A DNA stretch of 64,000 bases from Acidobacteriota bacterium (GTDB lineage Bacteria > Acidobacteriota > Terriglobia > Terriglobales > SCQP01). The stretch is taken from contig JAJYIU010000004.1 of the NCBI GenBank assembly GCA_021789895.1, positions 95,272 through 159,271 on the forward strand. The letters are read 5' to 3'. Positions 28,840 to 39,938 of the stretch are shown here, piece by piece (the first letter of the stretch is position 1; each line of letters begins with the position of its first letter). A model generated the notes under the pieces. It was given only the letters and a program-made list of their open reading frames with translations, was not told the DNA's origin and did not search any database. The position numbers and the translations under genes were made by a program.

Positions 28840-31272
28840 TCAGCGGCTGACGACCAGGGCGGAGGGAGAGAGGTGGAGGGGGACGGGAGCGCCTTGCGGG
28901 TTGCGGGCGATGACGTGGGAAAGGGTGAGGCGGGCAAGTCCGGCGGCGGTGGCATGGAAAAGGAATTCAACGGCGGAGCCGCTGCCGGCAAGGCCGCCGG
29001 CGCCGTCGGGGCGGCTGAGGCTGACAAAAGCGCGGCCGAGGTCGGCGTCCTGCTGATGGGAAAGCGCCAGCGGGCGGCCGTCGCGCCGGAAATAGGGGCC
29101 GGACAGCACCTGCGCTACGCTCACCAGGCGGGGATCGTAGGCGAGCTCGAAGGAGAGCGAAAACAGGGGCGGCGCCTGGTGGAGCGCGACACGGACGCGG
29201 AACTCGCTTCCGGCGAGGGTATGGATTCGCTGCGGCTCGAGGCCTAGCATGGCGGCCGAGGCGGCAGGGTGGGGAGCGGTGGATGGCGCGGGCGCAGCCG
29301 GCTGGCTGGGCGCCGAAAGGTTGGCCGGCGGCGTGGCTGGCGGCTGCGCGGGATGGGTAGGCGGGGAAACGACGTGGGCTGCCGGCGGCTGCGGCGTCGC
29401 CGCCGGAGGCGGGGTGGAGTTTTGCGGCGCGGGCGCCGGATTGCGCCCGGGCAGCGGCACCATGACGTGGGTAGTGGGCGCGATCACTGCCGGAGGGAGC
29501 TCATGCAGAGTGATGTCATTTTGCGTTCCGGTGTCGATCACCCGCGACGCCTCGGGGGAAATCCGGAAGGGATGCAGGATGTGCGGCGTCATCACGATCA
29601 GGATTTCATCATGCAGATGTTCGATATGGGTGTTGGAAAACAAATACTTCAGCAGCGGAACCTGGCTCAGGCCGGGGATGCCGGACAGATTCTTTATATT
29701 GTTTTCGGTCAGGATGCCGCTGAGCACGCTGCTTTGCCCGCTCTGCAGCTCGATGGTGCTGTCGTAAATGCGCTGCCCGATGATCGGCTCGGTGATGCCG
29801 CCGATGGTGGTGTTGCTGATGACCGAGGAGATTTCGATCTTGTTCTTCAGCGTGACCTGGTTGTCGGGATGGACGAAGGGTTGAATGCTGATGTTGACGC
29901 CGACGCTCTGATACGAGAATTGGGTATTGACCAGGGGGTTGATGCCAACGCCACCGATGCCGGGCTGGAAGCTGCCGGTGGCAACGGGAATGCGCTCGCC
30001 GATTTTCTCTTTCGCCTCGATGCCCTGGATGGCGCGCAGTTGCGGCTCCTGCAGGGTATGCGTGCGGGAATCGGAGAGCAGCAGATTGAGCGTGGCGGTG
30101 CCGATGGTGAAGGAATAATTCCGGCCTGCCAGATGACGCAGATTGTTGAAGTTCAAGGGCGTGCTGGTGGTCGTGGACGACGAGGACGATGAAGACGAGG
30201 AGCTGGCCGGCGTGGTGGATTGTAGTCCGACAGTGAGGCTGGTCGGCGGCTGGAGACCCAGATCGCGCACCAGATCGCGGCTGACCTCGAGCACGCGGAC
30301 GTCCACCAGCACCTCGGGCGGCTGCTGGTCAAGGCTGTCAATGACCTGCTGCGCCACCGCCACCCGGTCGGGGGTGTCGCGCATGATGAGCGCCATCTGC
30401 GAGGGCAGCGCCTGCACGCGCTGGGCGTTCAGCAGGGTGCGCACCGTCTGCGCGACCTGATTGACATCAGTCGGGCTGGTCAGGTTGTGCAGGTAGAAAG
30501 TCTTGACCACGAGCTGCTGCAGGCGCTGGCGGTTGGCCATGTTGTCGCTGGCGACGTAGATGGTGTTGGGGGTCACCACGGTATAGAAGCTGTGCGACTC
30601 GATGCCGAGAATGCGCAGCGCTTCCAGCACCGAGACCTGATGCACGTTGAGGGTGATGGGTGCGGGCTGGTAGTTGCGGTCGAAGAGCACGTTCAGGTTC
30701 GCCAGCCGGCCGACGGTGCGATAGGCGATGCGGGAGTCGGCATCCAGGCGCAGGGTGATGGGGGTGTTCGAGGTGGCGCCGAGTTCTTCCGGGCCGGCGG
30801 CGAGGGCGAGGCGGCGGGCGATCGAGTCCTGCCGCTCGGGCGTCACGGGCTGGGCGGCGGCGGGGTTGAGTTGGCGGCGCAACTGCTGGTAATCGTTGGC
30901 GGCGATGAAGTTGCTCGGATCCATCGCCGTCGCCAGCCGGTATTGCTCGAGCGCCTGACGGTTGTGATGTGCAAGGCGGAGCGCGTCGCCGCGGCGCACG
31001 TGCTCCAGCGCCGCCTCGAAACGGCAGCGCTGGAAGGCAAGAAGATAGGGGATTTTGTTCGGCTTCAGGTCGAGCGCCTGGCGGAAATAGGCGTAGGCCA
31101 GATCGTACTGCTTGTGGCGCTCGGCTTTCACGCCGAGTTTATAGGCGTGACCGGCATGATCGGCGAAAAGACACAAAGATGCCGCCAGCACGAGTGTAGA
31201 AATCTTCCAGGCACGCGAAATCCGCGGGGAAGCGGCTCGGCGGAATGAATACTGCAATCTCGGGTACCTCAT
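28840..31272 (-). CDS. Secretin (GspD/PilQ-like) with C-terminal cohesin-like domain
   Basis: FDRNYQPAPITLNVHQVSVLEALRILG; VDVRVLEVSRDLVRDLG; secretin core; C-terminal FSLSFELAYDPRLVSVAQVLSGPYF. Confidence 0.85.
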   Translation of the reverse strand: MRYPRLQYSFRRAASPRISRAWKISTLVLAASLCLFADHAGHAYKLGVKAERHKQYDLAYAYFRQALDLKPNKIPYLLAFQRCRFEAALEHVRRGDALRLAHHNRQALEQYRLATAMDPSNFIAANDYQQLRRQLNPAAAQPVTPERQDSIARRLALAAGPEELGATSNTPITLRLDADSRIAYRTVGRLANLNVLFDRNYQPAPITLNVHQVSVLEALRILGIESHSFYTVVTPNTIYVASDNMANRQRLQQLVVKTFYLHNLTSPTDVNQVAQTVRTLLNAQRVQALPSQMALIMRDTPDRVAVAQQVIDSLDQQPPEVLVDVRVLEVSRDLVRDLGLQPPTSLTVGLQSTTPASSSSSSSSSSTTTSTPLNFNNLRHLAGRNYSFTIGTATLNLLLSDSRTHTLQEPQLRAIQGIEAKEKIGERIPVATGSFQPGIGGVGINPLVNTQFSYQSVGVNISIQPFVHPDNQVTLKNKIEISSVISNTTIGGITEPIIGQRIYDSTIELQSGQSSVLSGILTENNIKNLSGIPGLSQVPLLKYLFSNTHIEHLHDEILIVMTPHILHPFRISPEASRVIDTGTQNDITLHELPPAVIAPTTHVMVPLPGRNPAPAPQNSTPPPAATPQPPAAHVVSPPTHPAQPPATPPANLSAPSQPAAPAPSTAPHPAASAAMLGLEPQRIHTLAGSEFRVRVALHQAPPLFSLSFELAYDPRLVSVAQVLSGPYFRRDGRPLALSHQQDADLGRAFVSLSRPDGAGGLAGSGSAVEFLFHATAAGLARLTLSHVIARNPQGAPVPLHLSPSALVVSR

Positions 31273-31684
31273 GATGATAGGGGTCGTGAGTGTAAACGCG
31301 GCTTTAGCTGATGGCATCCGCGCCTCAGCCTGCGTCACACCAGGAACGGCGCAAAAGCCGGACGCTTGCAGAAGTGTAGCACGCCTGCTCTCCGGCTTGG
31401 GCGCTAAAGCATTGATTCTTAAGGTACGTTGCTGGGAGGCTCGCGGATGAATGTCTGTCAGCCGGCAGTCATCGGCGAGCCGGCGCTCGGCGATCAGCGA
31501 TTAACGGCCGGGGCTGGGCAATGCTGCGGTTGAAAGCTGGCAATTCGTGGGAAAGCCGCTCAACCAATGCAAGCGCGGCCATAGGGTGAAAAAAAGGCAA
31601 TCTTCAGCGCCCAGCAGAAAACGAAGGCCCATAAAATATGCCTTGTACCAGATGTAAGTTTGAGGACGATCCAGGGGTACCACA

Positions 31685-32926
31685 GTGCCTTTTATTGAAT
31701 CGCTGCTAATCCTGCTGGTGCTGTCCCGCACATTTGGGGAAATCTCGGAGCATTATGGGCAGCCGGCAATGATTGGCGAGATCGCGGCCGGAATCGTGCT
31801 GGGCCCTTCCATACTGGGCGCCATCCGGTTTACGCCCGAAATCCAGGCAATCGCGGATTTAGGCGTATTGCTGCTGGTATTTCTGGCCGGGATGGACATG
31901 GAATTGAAGACGCTGTGGCAGAACTTCCGCGGCCGCGGCAGCCTGGTCGGGATCGCCGGCTTTCTGATTCCGATGAGTATGGGAATTGCGGTGAGCGCGT
32001 TGTTTGGGCTGGGGTTGACGCGTTCGGTTTTCATTGGACTTTGCATTGCAATTACCGCGCTGCCGGTGAGCATGCGAATCCTGATGGACCTGGGCAAGCT
32101 GCAGACGGAGATTGGCCAGAAGATCATTTCCGCCGCCGTTTTCAACGATACGACCTCGCTTTTAATTCTGGGCGTGATTCTGGATGTAAAAGGCAACGGG
32201 GAAACCCTGGGCGCGATTTACCGCTCGATGGGGCTGGCGATCGTCAAGGTGCTGGCGTTCATGGCGGTGGTGATCCTGGTGGCGCGGGTGGTGCGCCGCT
32301 ATTCGCATCAACTGTTTCTGCGCTCGCACAATCTGTTCGACCGGGTGCTCAGTAAATTTAAAGGCCGGGAATCGGCTTTCGCGGCGGTGCTGGTGTTCGT
32401 CATCGCCTTCGCCACGTTCTCGCAAATGCTGGGCCTGCAGTTTGTGGTGGGCGCTTTTTTCGGGGCGATGCTGCTCAGTTATGAAGTCCTGGGCCGGGCC
32501 AAATTTCTGGAAGTCAAGAAGACGGCTTCGGACATCACCATGGGCTTTTTGGGCCCGATTTTCTTTGCGGCGATCGGGCTGGAATTCGCGGCGGCAAGCT
32601 TGCGGAACTGGGGCCTGGTGGCCGCGATCCTGGCGGTGGCGTTTGCCGGCAAGATCTTCGGCGGCTATTTAGGCGGCCGCCTCGCCCGGCTCAGCCAGGA
32701 AGAAAGCTGGACGGTGGGATTCGGCCTGAACGGGCGCGGGATCATGGAGCTGGTGATCGCCAATATCGCGCTGTCGAACCATTTCATCGGCCAACGCCTG
32801 TTTACGACGCTGGTGCTGATGGCGGTGGTGACCACATTCGTGACTCCATTCCTGCTCAAGCGGGCCTTCGATCGGCTTCCGGAAGAAAAACGCGCCGCCC
32901 AGCCGCGAAGCTCCGTCGCCATATAA
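31685..32926 (+). CDS. Cation:proton antiporter (CPA2/KefB-like)
   Basis: QPAMIGEIAAGIVLGPSILG, GLNGRGIMELVIANIAL; multi-TM. Confidence 0.88.
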   Translation: MPFIESLLILLVLSRTFGEISEHYGQPAMIGEIAAGIVLGPSILGAIRFTPEIQAIADLGVLLLVFLAGMDMELKTLWQNFRGRGSLVGIAGFLIPMSMGIAVSALFGLGLTRSVFIGLCIAITALPVSMRILMDLGKLQTEIGQKIISAAVFNDTTSLLILGVILDVKGNGETLGAIYRSMGLAIVKVLAFMAVVILVARVVRRYSHQLFLRSHNLFDRVLSKFKGRESAFAAVLVFVIAFATFSQMLGLQFVVGAFFGAMLLSYEVLGRAKFLEVKKTASDITMGFLGPIFFAAIGLEFAAASLRNWGLVAAILAVAFAGKIFGGYLGGRLARLSQEESWTVGFGLNGRGIMELVIANIALSNHFIGQRLFTTLVLMAVVTTFVTPFLLKRAFDRLPEEKRAAQPRSSVAI

Positions 32927-33075
32927 TTAGAAGGGCCTTGCGGGAGCTAGCATCGGCAGCGGCTCGGCGGCGGCCACCGGAATGCCGATGATGGTTCATT
33001 GCTCAGCCTGATCCCCAATGCGCGCAGGATGCGGCCGGTCGTCGCTGCCGCATCCAGTCCAAATATTGCAAACGG

Positions 33076-33900
33076 ATGATCTCATTTGAACTTTTACTAG
33101 GCGTGGCGATCGTCGCGGGCTTCGTGGGCGCGATGAGCGGCATGGGCGGGGGCATTATCCTCATCCCGGCGCTGACGCTGGTTGGCATTGATATCAAGCA
33201 CGCCATCGCGGTCAGCATCCTTTCCATCATCGCCACCTCGAGCGGCTCGGCTTCGGCGTATGCGCGCGACCACATCACCAACCTCAAGGTGGGGATGTTC
33301 CTGGAGATGTTCACCATTATCGGCGCGCTGGTGGGCGCGAGCATCACCATCGCTTCCTCCACCCGGCCGCTCTATATCGCCTTTGGCGCGGTGCTGCTGG
33401 GCTCCTGGGCGGCGCTGCTGTTCGCCGGACACGCGAGCTGGCATGCCAGCACCCAGGACGGCTTCACCCGCTGGCTGGAGCTGGAAGGCAGCTACCCCGA
33501 CCAGGCGCTGGGAGAGACGATCAGCTACAAGGCGCGGCGGGCTTATTACGGGGCGCCGGCGATGTTTGGGGCCGGTCTGATCGCCGGCCTGCTCGGCATC
33601 GGGGCGGGGGCGGTGAAAGTCCTGATTCACGATCTGATCATGGGGCTGCCGCCCAAAGTCTCCACCACCACCAGCAACCTGATCATCGGCGTGACCGCTC
33701 TGGCCGGCACCAGCGCGTACCTGGCGGCCGGGCTGATTGATCCTGGGCTGGCCGCGCCGGTCGTGCTCGGAGTTGTGCTGGGCGCCTTTCTGGGCACACG
33801 GCTGCTGGTGAAACTCACCAACAAGGCCGTCCGCCGATTCTTCCTGGTGGTGCTGCTGGTGCTGGCGGTGGAGATGATCATCCGGGGGCTGAGAGGTTAA
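33076..33900 (+). CDS. TauE/SafE-family anion exporter
   Basis: GFVGAMSGMGGGIILIPALTL..; GLLGIGAGAVKVLIHDLIMGLPPKVSTTTSNLIIG. Confidence 0.88.
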   Translation: MISFELLLGVAIVAGFVGAMSGMGGGIILIPALTLVGIDIKHAIAVSILSIIATSSGSASAYARDHITNLKVGMFLEMFTIIGALVGASITIASSTRPLYIAFGAVLLGSWAALLFAGHASWHASTQDGFTRWLELEGSYPDQALGETISYKARRAYYGAPAMFGAGLIAGLLGIGAGAVKVLIHDLIMGLPPKVSTTTSNLIIGVTALAGTSAYLAAGLIDPGLAAPVVLGVVLGAFLGTRLLVKLTNKAVRRFFLVVLLVLAVEMIIRGLRG

Positions 33901-33903
33901 AAA

Positions 33904-34317
33904 ATGGACTCCTCCAACCTTCCCATCGGCACGAAGGCAAGCCACGAGCGGGAACTTCAACTGGATATGGATGTGCTGGTGGGCTACATCCTGCAGACGG
34001 GAGTTCTGCTGAGCATGGCGCTGGTCGGCGCCGGCTTGTTCTGGACCTGGCTCCGCACCGGCCGGACTGCGCTCGATTATCAAATCAATCGAATGAATTT
34101 GTTCGATTTTGTGATGCATGAGGCGCGGCTGGTGGCGCATGGCATGTTTGGGCCCCGGCTGCTGGTCAATTTAGGAATTACCTGCCTGATGCTGACGCCG
34201 TTCGTACGAGTCGGAGCCTCGGTGGTGTACTTCGCAGGCGTGCTCAAGAACTGGAAGTATACGCTGTTTACCTCCATCGTGCTGATCGTGCTGACGTATA
34301 GCCTGTTTTTACGGTAA
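33904..34317 (+). CDS. DUF1634 membrane protein
   Basis: Multi-TM, immediately downstream of TauE-like gene. Confidence 0.75.
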   Translation: MDSSNLPIGTKASHERELQLDMDVLVGYILQTGVLLSMALVGAGLFWTWLRTGRTALDYQINRMNLFDFVMHEARLVAHGMFGPRLLVNLGITCLMLTPFVRVGASVVYFAGVLKNWKYTLFTSIVLIVLTYSLFLR

Positions 34318-34506
34318 GTGCGGCATCAAGCCTGCTGGCGGCGGCCCAGCTCGAAAGTTCGATTGGGAAGAAGAGAGGATTCGAGCCGGCTTGGCCTTTG
34401 AAATGATTTGCAGCGGCCGCCGCTGCACGTTGATCATCCCGCGCGCCGCCCGCAAAATGAAATTCGAAAACTTATAATGGAAATACCGAACCAGGGAAAC
34501 GGCATC

Positions 34507-37419
34507 GTGAGCGCCCCTTTAAAAGAAACCTTGAACCTGCCGCGGACGAAGTTCCCGATGCAGGCGCGGCTGGCGGAGTTGGAGCCGCGCATGCTCGCCC
34601 GCTGGGATGAGATGGGACTGTATGCGGAACTGCGCAAGCGGGCGGCGAGGGAAAACCGTCCCCTGTACGTGCTGCACGACGGGCCGCCGTATGCCAACGG
34701 GGCGATCCATCTGGGGACGGCGCTGAATAAAATTCTGAAAGATTTCGTGGTGAAGACGCGCTCGATGGCCGGCTACGACGCGCCCTACGTGCCGGGCTGG
34801 GACTGCCACGGGCTGCCGATCGAGATCCGGGTGGACCAGGAGCTGGGGGCGAAGAAGGCCGGGATGCCGGCGAGCGCCATCCGGCGCGCCTGCCGCGAAT
34901 ACGCCGCGCGGTTCGTTAACCTGCACCGGAAGCAGTTCAAGCGGCTGGGAATTTTCGGACGCTGGGACGATCCTTACCTGACCATGGCGCCCGGCCTGGA
35001 AGCGATCATCGCCGCCCAGATACTGGCCTTCATCGAAGGCGGGCTGGCGTATAAGGGGCTGCGGCCGGTGTACTGGTGCCTGCACGATCGCACCGCGCTG
35101 GCCGAAGCCGAGGTCGAGTATCAGGAGCACGAAAGCCCGACGGTGTGGGTGAGGTATCCGCATATAGCCGGGGCCGGCAAGGCCGGCCGGCTGGCGGAGC
35201 TGTCCGGCTGGCCGCGGCTGCATGCCCTGATCTGGACAACGACGCCCTGGACGCTGCCCGCCAGCCTGGCGCTGGCGTTTCATCCCGACTTGACCTACGT
35301 GGCGGCCGCGGCTTCGACCGGCGAGACTTACCTGCTGGCCGAGGCGCTGGCGGAAGCGACGGCGCGGCAATGCCAATTCAAGATCGAGAAGATCCTGGGG
35401 CGGTTTACCGGGCGCGAGATCGAAGGCGAACTGTTTCAGCATCCGTGGGCGCTGCAGCCGGCAGGCGAGAGCGGGGCGGCGGCTCCGCGGGCGCCGCGCA
35501 CGGTGCCGGCGGTGCTGGCGGATTACGTCACCACCGAGCAGGGAACCGGCATCGTGCACACCGCTCCGGGGCATGGGCTGGAGGATTTTTATACCGGGCA
35601 GAAATACGGCCTGCCGGTGATGTGCCCGGTGGACGCGGCGGGCGTGTTTTTCGGGCCGGATGCGGCGCCGTTCGAAGGGCTGCAGGTGTTCGCCGCGAAT
35701 CCGCGGATTGTCAATCATCTGCGGCAGATCGGGGCGCTGGCCGGGTTCGCTTCGATCACGCACTCGTATCCGCATTGCTGGCGCTGCCACCAGCCGCTGA
35801 TCTACCGCGCCACCGAGCAGTGGTTCATCGGGATGGATCTCAGCTCCGATCCGGCGGCGCCGAGCCTGCGGCAGCGGGCGCTGGCGGCGATCGAGAACCT
35901 GGTGGAGTGGATTCCGGGGTGGGGGCGGGACCGCATCCGCAACATGGTGGCCAACCGCCCGGACTGGTGCATTTCGCGGCAGCGGGTATGGGGGGTGCCG
36001 ATTCCGGTGCTGGCCTGCCGGAGTTGCCGGCGGCTGCTGCGCGACCCGCGAGTGGACGAGCGCATCCTGGCAATTTTCGCCAAAGACGGCAGCGACGCCT
36101 GGTTCGAACGCCCGGCGGCGGATTTTCTGCCGCCGGAGGCGCGCTGCGCCAGTTGCGGCGGGAGCGAGTTCGAGCAGGAAAAAGACATCGTGGACGTGTG
36201 GTTCGAGTCCGGCTCGACTCAGGCGGCGGTGCTGGGGCGCGATCCGCGGCTGCCGTGGCCGGCCGACTTGTACCTGGAAGGCGGCGACCAGTACCGCGGC
36301 TGGTTCCAATCGTCGCTGCTGGTGGCGCTGGGCACGCGCGGGGCGCCGCCGTACCGCACCGTGCTCTCGCACGGCTGGGTGCTGGACGCCGAGGGGCAGG
36401 CGATGTCGAAGTCGCTGGGCAACATCATCGAACCGCAGGCGGTAGTGGAAAAATACGGCGCGGAAGTGTTGCGGCTCTGGGTGGCGGCGGCCGATGCCCA
36501 GGAAGATGTACGCATCTCCAACGATATGCTGCCGCGCGTGGCCGAGGCCTATCGCAAGATCCGCAACACATTCCGCTTCCTGCTGGGCAATCTATACGAT
36601 TTCGAGCCGGCGCGGGACGCGCTGGACGACAACCGGCTGCTGGAGCTGGATTGGCATATGCTGCGGCGAGCAGAGGAGATGGGGCGCGAATGCCGGCGGG
36701 CGTATCTGGAATTCGCCTTTCACCGCGCCTATCACCGGCTCTACGACTTCTGTGTGGTGGACCTCAGCGCCGGCTATCTCGATATTCTCAAAGACCGGCT
36801 CTACACCAGCGCGCCGGCATCGAGCGCGCGGCGCAGCGCGCAGACAGCGCTGTGGCGGATGGCGGAGATGCTGACGCGGCTGTACGCGCCGCTGCTGCCC
36901 TTCACCATGGAGGAAGTCTGGCAATCCCTGCCCGCCGGCGCCGGCGAGGCGGCGCGGGGCGGGAGCGTGCACCTGGAACTATTCTCCGGCCCGGAAGCAA
37001 CCGAGCCCGATCCGGAGGCCGAGGCGCGGGAGCGGAAGTGGGAGCGGCTGTGGGCGATCCGCGAGGAAGTGATGAAGGCGCTGGAAACGGCGCGACAGGC
37101 GAAAATTATCGGCGCCGGGCTGGAGGCGCGGGTGTGCGTTTCGGCCAACGGCGGCGACCTGGCGCTGCTGCGGGCGGAGCAGGCGCAACTGCCGTCGCTG
37201 TGGATCGTTTCGCAGGTGGAGGTGGCGGAAGCCGCGCCGGCCGGGACGGGCGGCGATGGCGCCGCCGCGGCGGCGGGGCTGCGGATGGAAGTGACGCCGG
37301 CGCGGGGAAAAAAATGCGCCCGCTGCTGGAACTATCGAGATAGCGTGGCGGGCGAGCCCGGGCTGTGCGACCGCTGCCAAGCGGTGCTGGCTGCGCTGGA
37401 GGCGGAGCGCGCGGTATGA
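34507..37419 (+). CDS. ileS: Isoleucyl-tRNA synthetase (start GTG 34507 or ATG 34477)
   Basis: [25 protein letters not shown] (HIGH), AMSKSLGN (KMSKS), C-terminal CARCWNY..CDRC zinc motif. Confidence 0.96.
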   Translation: MSAPLKETLNLPRTKFPMQARLAELEPRMLARWDEMGLYAELRKRAARENRPLYVLHDGPPYANGAIHLGTALNKILKDFVVKTRSMAGYDAPYVPGWDCHGLPIEIRVDQELGAKKAGMPASAIRRACREYAARFVNLHRKQFKRLGIFGRWDDPYLTMAPGLEAIIAAQILAFIEGGLAYKGLRPVYWCLHDRTALAEAEVEYQEHESPTVWVRYPHIAGAGKAGRLAELSGWPRLHALIWTTTPWTLPASLALAFHPDLTYVAAAASTGETYLLAEALAEATARQCQFKIEKILGRFTGREIEGELFQHPWALQPAGESGAAAPRAPRTVPAVLADYVTTEQGTGIVHTAPGHGLEDFYTGQKYGLPVMCPVDAAGVFFGPDAAPFEGLQVFAANPRIVNHLRQIGALAGFASITHSYPHCWRCHQPLIYRATEQWFIGMDLSSDPAAPSLRQRALAAIENLVEWIPGWGRDRIRNMVANRPDWCISRQRVWGVPIPVLACRSCRRLLRDPRVDERILAIFAKDGSDAWFERPAADFLPPEARCASCGGSEFEQEKDIVDVWFESGSTQAAVLGRDPRLPWPADLYLEGGDQYRGWFQSSLLVALGTRGAPPYRTVLSHGWVLDAEGQAMSKSLGNIIEPQAVVEKYGAEVLRLWVAAADAQEDVRISNDMLPRVAEAYRKIRNTFRFLLGNLYDFEPARDALDDNRLLELDWHMLRRAEEMGRECRRAYLEFAFHRAYHRLYDFCVVDLSAGYLDILKDRLYTSAPASSARRSAQTALWRMAEMLTRLYAPLLPFTMEEVWQSLPAGAGEAARGGSVHLELFSGPEATEPDPEAEARERKWERLWAIREEVMKALETARQAKIIGAGLEARVCVSANGGDLALLRAEQAQLPSLWIVSQVEVAEAAPAGTGGDGAAAAAGLRMEVTPARGKKCARCWNYRDSVAGEPGLCDRCQAVLAALEAERAV

Positions 37420-37994
37420 GCCCGGCGCCGCTTGCAACCGCGCCCCGGCCGCGCGTTTCGCGCTCGCGGCTGTACCTGGCGGCGCTGGCTATCTTTGCGC
37501 TCGATCAGTTGACGAAAGGGATGATCGAGCGGCTGCCGGCCGGAATCAACCTCACGGTGATTCCACATTTCTTCCGCCTGGTGCAGGTGTTCAACCGCGG
37601 CGCCGCATTTGGCTTTTTGCAAAACTCGTCTTCGCCGTACACGCTGGGCAGCCTGATTGCCGTCTCGCTGATCGCGCTGGCGGTGGTGTTCAGTCTGCTC
37701 TGGCAGTCCTCCATGTCGCGCCGGAGCGGCTGGGCGCTGGCGATGATTCTGGGCGGCGCCTGCGGCAATCTTTTCGACCGCATTCTGCACGGGCGGGTGA
37801 CCGATTTCCTGCTGTTCTATCTCGGTCGCTACGAATGGCCGGCGTTTAACGTGGCCGACAGCGCCATCGTGATCGGCGCGACGCTGCTGATCTGGGAAAT
37901 CGCTTTCCAACGCCATCCGGAAGAACAGGCCAGGCCGGCGACGGAAGCGGAAACACCGGTGGCGAAACAGACGCAGACGACGCCGGAAGTTTAA
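37416..37994 (+). CDS. lspA: Lipoprotein signal peptidase
   Basis: [52 protein letters not shown] overlap with ileS. Confidence 0.95.
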   Translation: MSPAPLATAPRPRVSRSRLYLAALAIFALDQLTKGMIERLPAGINLTVIPHFFRLVQVFNRGAAFGFLQNSSSPYTLGSLIAVSLIALAVVFSLLWQSSMSRRSGWALAMILGGACGNLFDRILHGRVTDFLLFYLGRYEWPAFNVADSAIVIGATLLIWEIAFQRHPEEQARPATEAETPVAKQTQTTPEV

Positions 37995-38124
37995 GTTACG
38001 CGATCAGCTTTCAGCCGGCAGCCGGCCCGCGGAATTGCGAAGCCAGGCGCGCGGGCTCTAATACGAAGCCGGGCGCGCTGGCGGTGAAGTGGCAGAAGCG
38101 GAAATGCTAAACTGAAATACACTT

Positions 38125-38940
38125 ATGTTTCCCCGCCTGCTGACCCTGGGTGGATTCACGCTGCATACCTATGGCCTGCTGGTCGCCGCCGGATTTCTGG
38201 CCGGCATCTACACCGCCCAGCGTTTCGCCCGTAAATTCGGCTTGAACCCCGACCAGATTTTTAATCTGGCCATCTACCTGGCCCTGGCCGCGATCGCCGG
38301 TTCCAAGCTGTTCCTGATCCTGCAAGACTGGCGTTTTTATCTGCACGATCCGCGGCAGCTATTCAGCTTGAGCCTGCTCGAATCGGCCGGCATCTTTTAT
38401 GGCGGGCTGGCGGGGGCGCTGCTGGTGCTGGTGATTTACGTGCGCCGGCAAAAGCTGAGCTGGCTGGCGGTGGGCGACGCGGTGGCGCCGGGCGCCGCAA
38501 TCGGCCATGCAATCGGGCGGCTGGGCTGCTTTTCCGCCGGCTGCTGCTGGGGCAGGCCGACCACCATGCCCTGGGGAATTACCTTCACCAGCCGTTATGC
38601 CCACATGACGGTGGGGGTGCCGCTGAACGTGCCGCTGGAGCCGACCCAGTTGATCGAGTCGGGAGCGGAATTGATCATCTTCCTGCTGCTCTGGCAAATA
38701 TCGAAACGGCGCGCCTTCGTGGGACAGTTGGCCGGGTTCTACCTGATCACCTATGGCGTGGTGCGATTCCTGGTGGATTTCTTACGGCGCATTGACCCCT
38801 CGGCGATGTTGTTCGGCGGCTGGATGTCGGCGGGACAATTGACCAGCCTGTTCGCCATCGCGTTGGGGATCGGCATCTTCGCCACGCGGGGGCGACGGCC
38901 GGCGCCGGCCGAGAAAGCCGCGACCGCGCGAACGAGCTGA
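38125..38940 (+). CDS. lgt: Prolipoprotein diacylglyceryl transferase
   Basis: GFLAGIYTAQR, GIFYGGLAGALL, IGHAIGRLGCFSAGCCWGRPT. Confidence 0.94.
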   Translation: MFPRLLTLGGFTLHTYGLLVAAGFLAGIYTAQRFARKFGLNPDQIFNLAIYLALAAIAGSKLFLILQDWRFYLHDPRQLFSLSLLESAGIFYGGLAGALLVLVIYVRRQKLSWLAVGDAVAPGAAIGHAIGRLGCFSAGCCWGRPTTMPWGITFTSRYAHMTVGVPLNVPLEPTQLIESGAELIIFLLLWQISKRRAFVGQLAGFYLITYGVVRFLVDFLRRIDPSAMLFGGWMSAGQLTSLFAIALGIGIFATRGRRPAPAEKAATARTS

Positions 38941-38979
38941 TGAGCAGTTGGCCGTTTCAGAGCAATCCTGATCCTATCG

Positions 38980-39861
38980 TTATACGGCGGCGGCGCGGGC
39001 GGGGGCGGCGAGGCGGGCGAGCCAGAGCAGGGTAGCGCGGCGGGCGGCGGCGCAGGCAGGGGCGGGCAGCAGGGCGGCGAGGGCTTCGGCGCCGGCGAGC
39101 ACGGCGCCGCTCCAGGCGCCGCCTGCTAGCAGCAGGTGATGGCCGAAAGCCGATAAATCCAGTTGCGGCGACCAGCAGACCGGGAGGGATTCCCGGGCTT
39201 CGGCGGGAAACGCATTGCGGACGGCCTCGAGCAGGCGGGCGGATTCCAGTTCTCCGTGGCGATAGAACAATCCGCTATAAAGATCGATGCGCAGGGAAGC
39301 GGCGCGGGAGCGCAGGTGCTCGCTGACGACCTGGGCGCGGCGGGGGGAATTGTTTTTGCCGGCGGCGAAGTGGACGACGACGGGAAAGGCGGGGCAGCCG
39401 AGGTGAAGTCCGAGCCAGTGCGCCGCAGTGGCCAAAGCCAGGGCGGATTCGCCAACCGTAGTGACAGCGGGCAGTTCCAGCCAGGCGAAGCTGCCGGCCA
39501 GGGCTTCGGAGTTGCCGGGGGGGGAGGCGAAGCGGGCGAGGGCGGCGCGACCGCCGCCGACCGGTTCGAGCAGGGCCAGGGCGGCACGGGAATCGCGCTC
39601 GGGCAGGGTGAGCAGGGCGGCATCGCAGGCGCGATCGAGCAGGGCGGCGATGGCGCGCATGGCGGGGGATTCGAGGGCGCGGGCGGCGGCGAGTTCGTCC
39701 CAGCCGCGGGCGGCGCGACGCTCGCGCAGCAGGCGCTGCCAGGCGGCAAGGCGGGCGGGGTCGGGCGGGGCGGAGGGGCTATCCACTTCCAGCGCCCAGT
39801 TGCCGAGCAGGCCGGGCTCGGCCGCCGGCCAGTCGCCGGCGATGCGTATGCGAGGGGTCAC
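38980..39861 (-). CDS. Hypothetical protein downstream of selD
   Basis: 293-aa ORF, minus strand, same orientation as selD; no family recognised. Confidence 0.5.
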   Translation of the reverse strand: MTPRIRIAGDWPAAEPGLLGNWALEVDSPSAPPDPARLAAWQRLLRERRAARGWDELAAARALESPAMRAIAALLDRACDAALLTLPERDSRAALALLEPVGGGRAALARFASPPGNSEALAGSFAWLELPAVTTVGESALALATAAHWLGLHLGCPAFPVVVHFAAGKNNSPRRAQVVSEHLRSRAASLRIDLYSGLFYRHGELESARLLEAVRNAFPAEARESLPVCWSPQLDLSAFGHHLLLAGGAWSGAVLAGAEALAALLPAPACAAARRATLLWLARLAAPARAAAV

Positions 39862-39938
39862 AGCAGGAGTGTACCCGCACGTGGGCGCCGAGCGCCAGCG
39901 GGCAGAGCGGCGTCACCGAATTCGCAACTAAACCGCTA

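Noticed and set aside
34519-37343. Long ORFs 34519-36372 (-) and 35076-37343 (+)
   Set aside because: Overlap ileS on antisense or shifted frame; no domain signatures.
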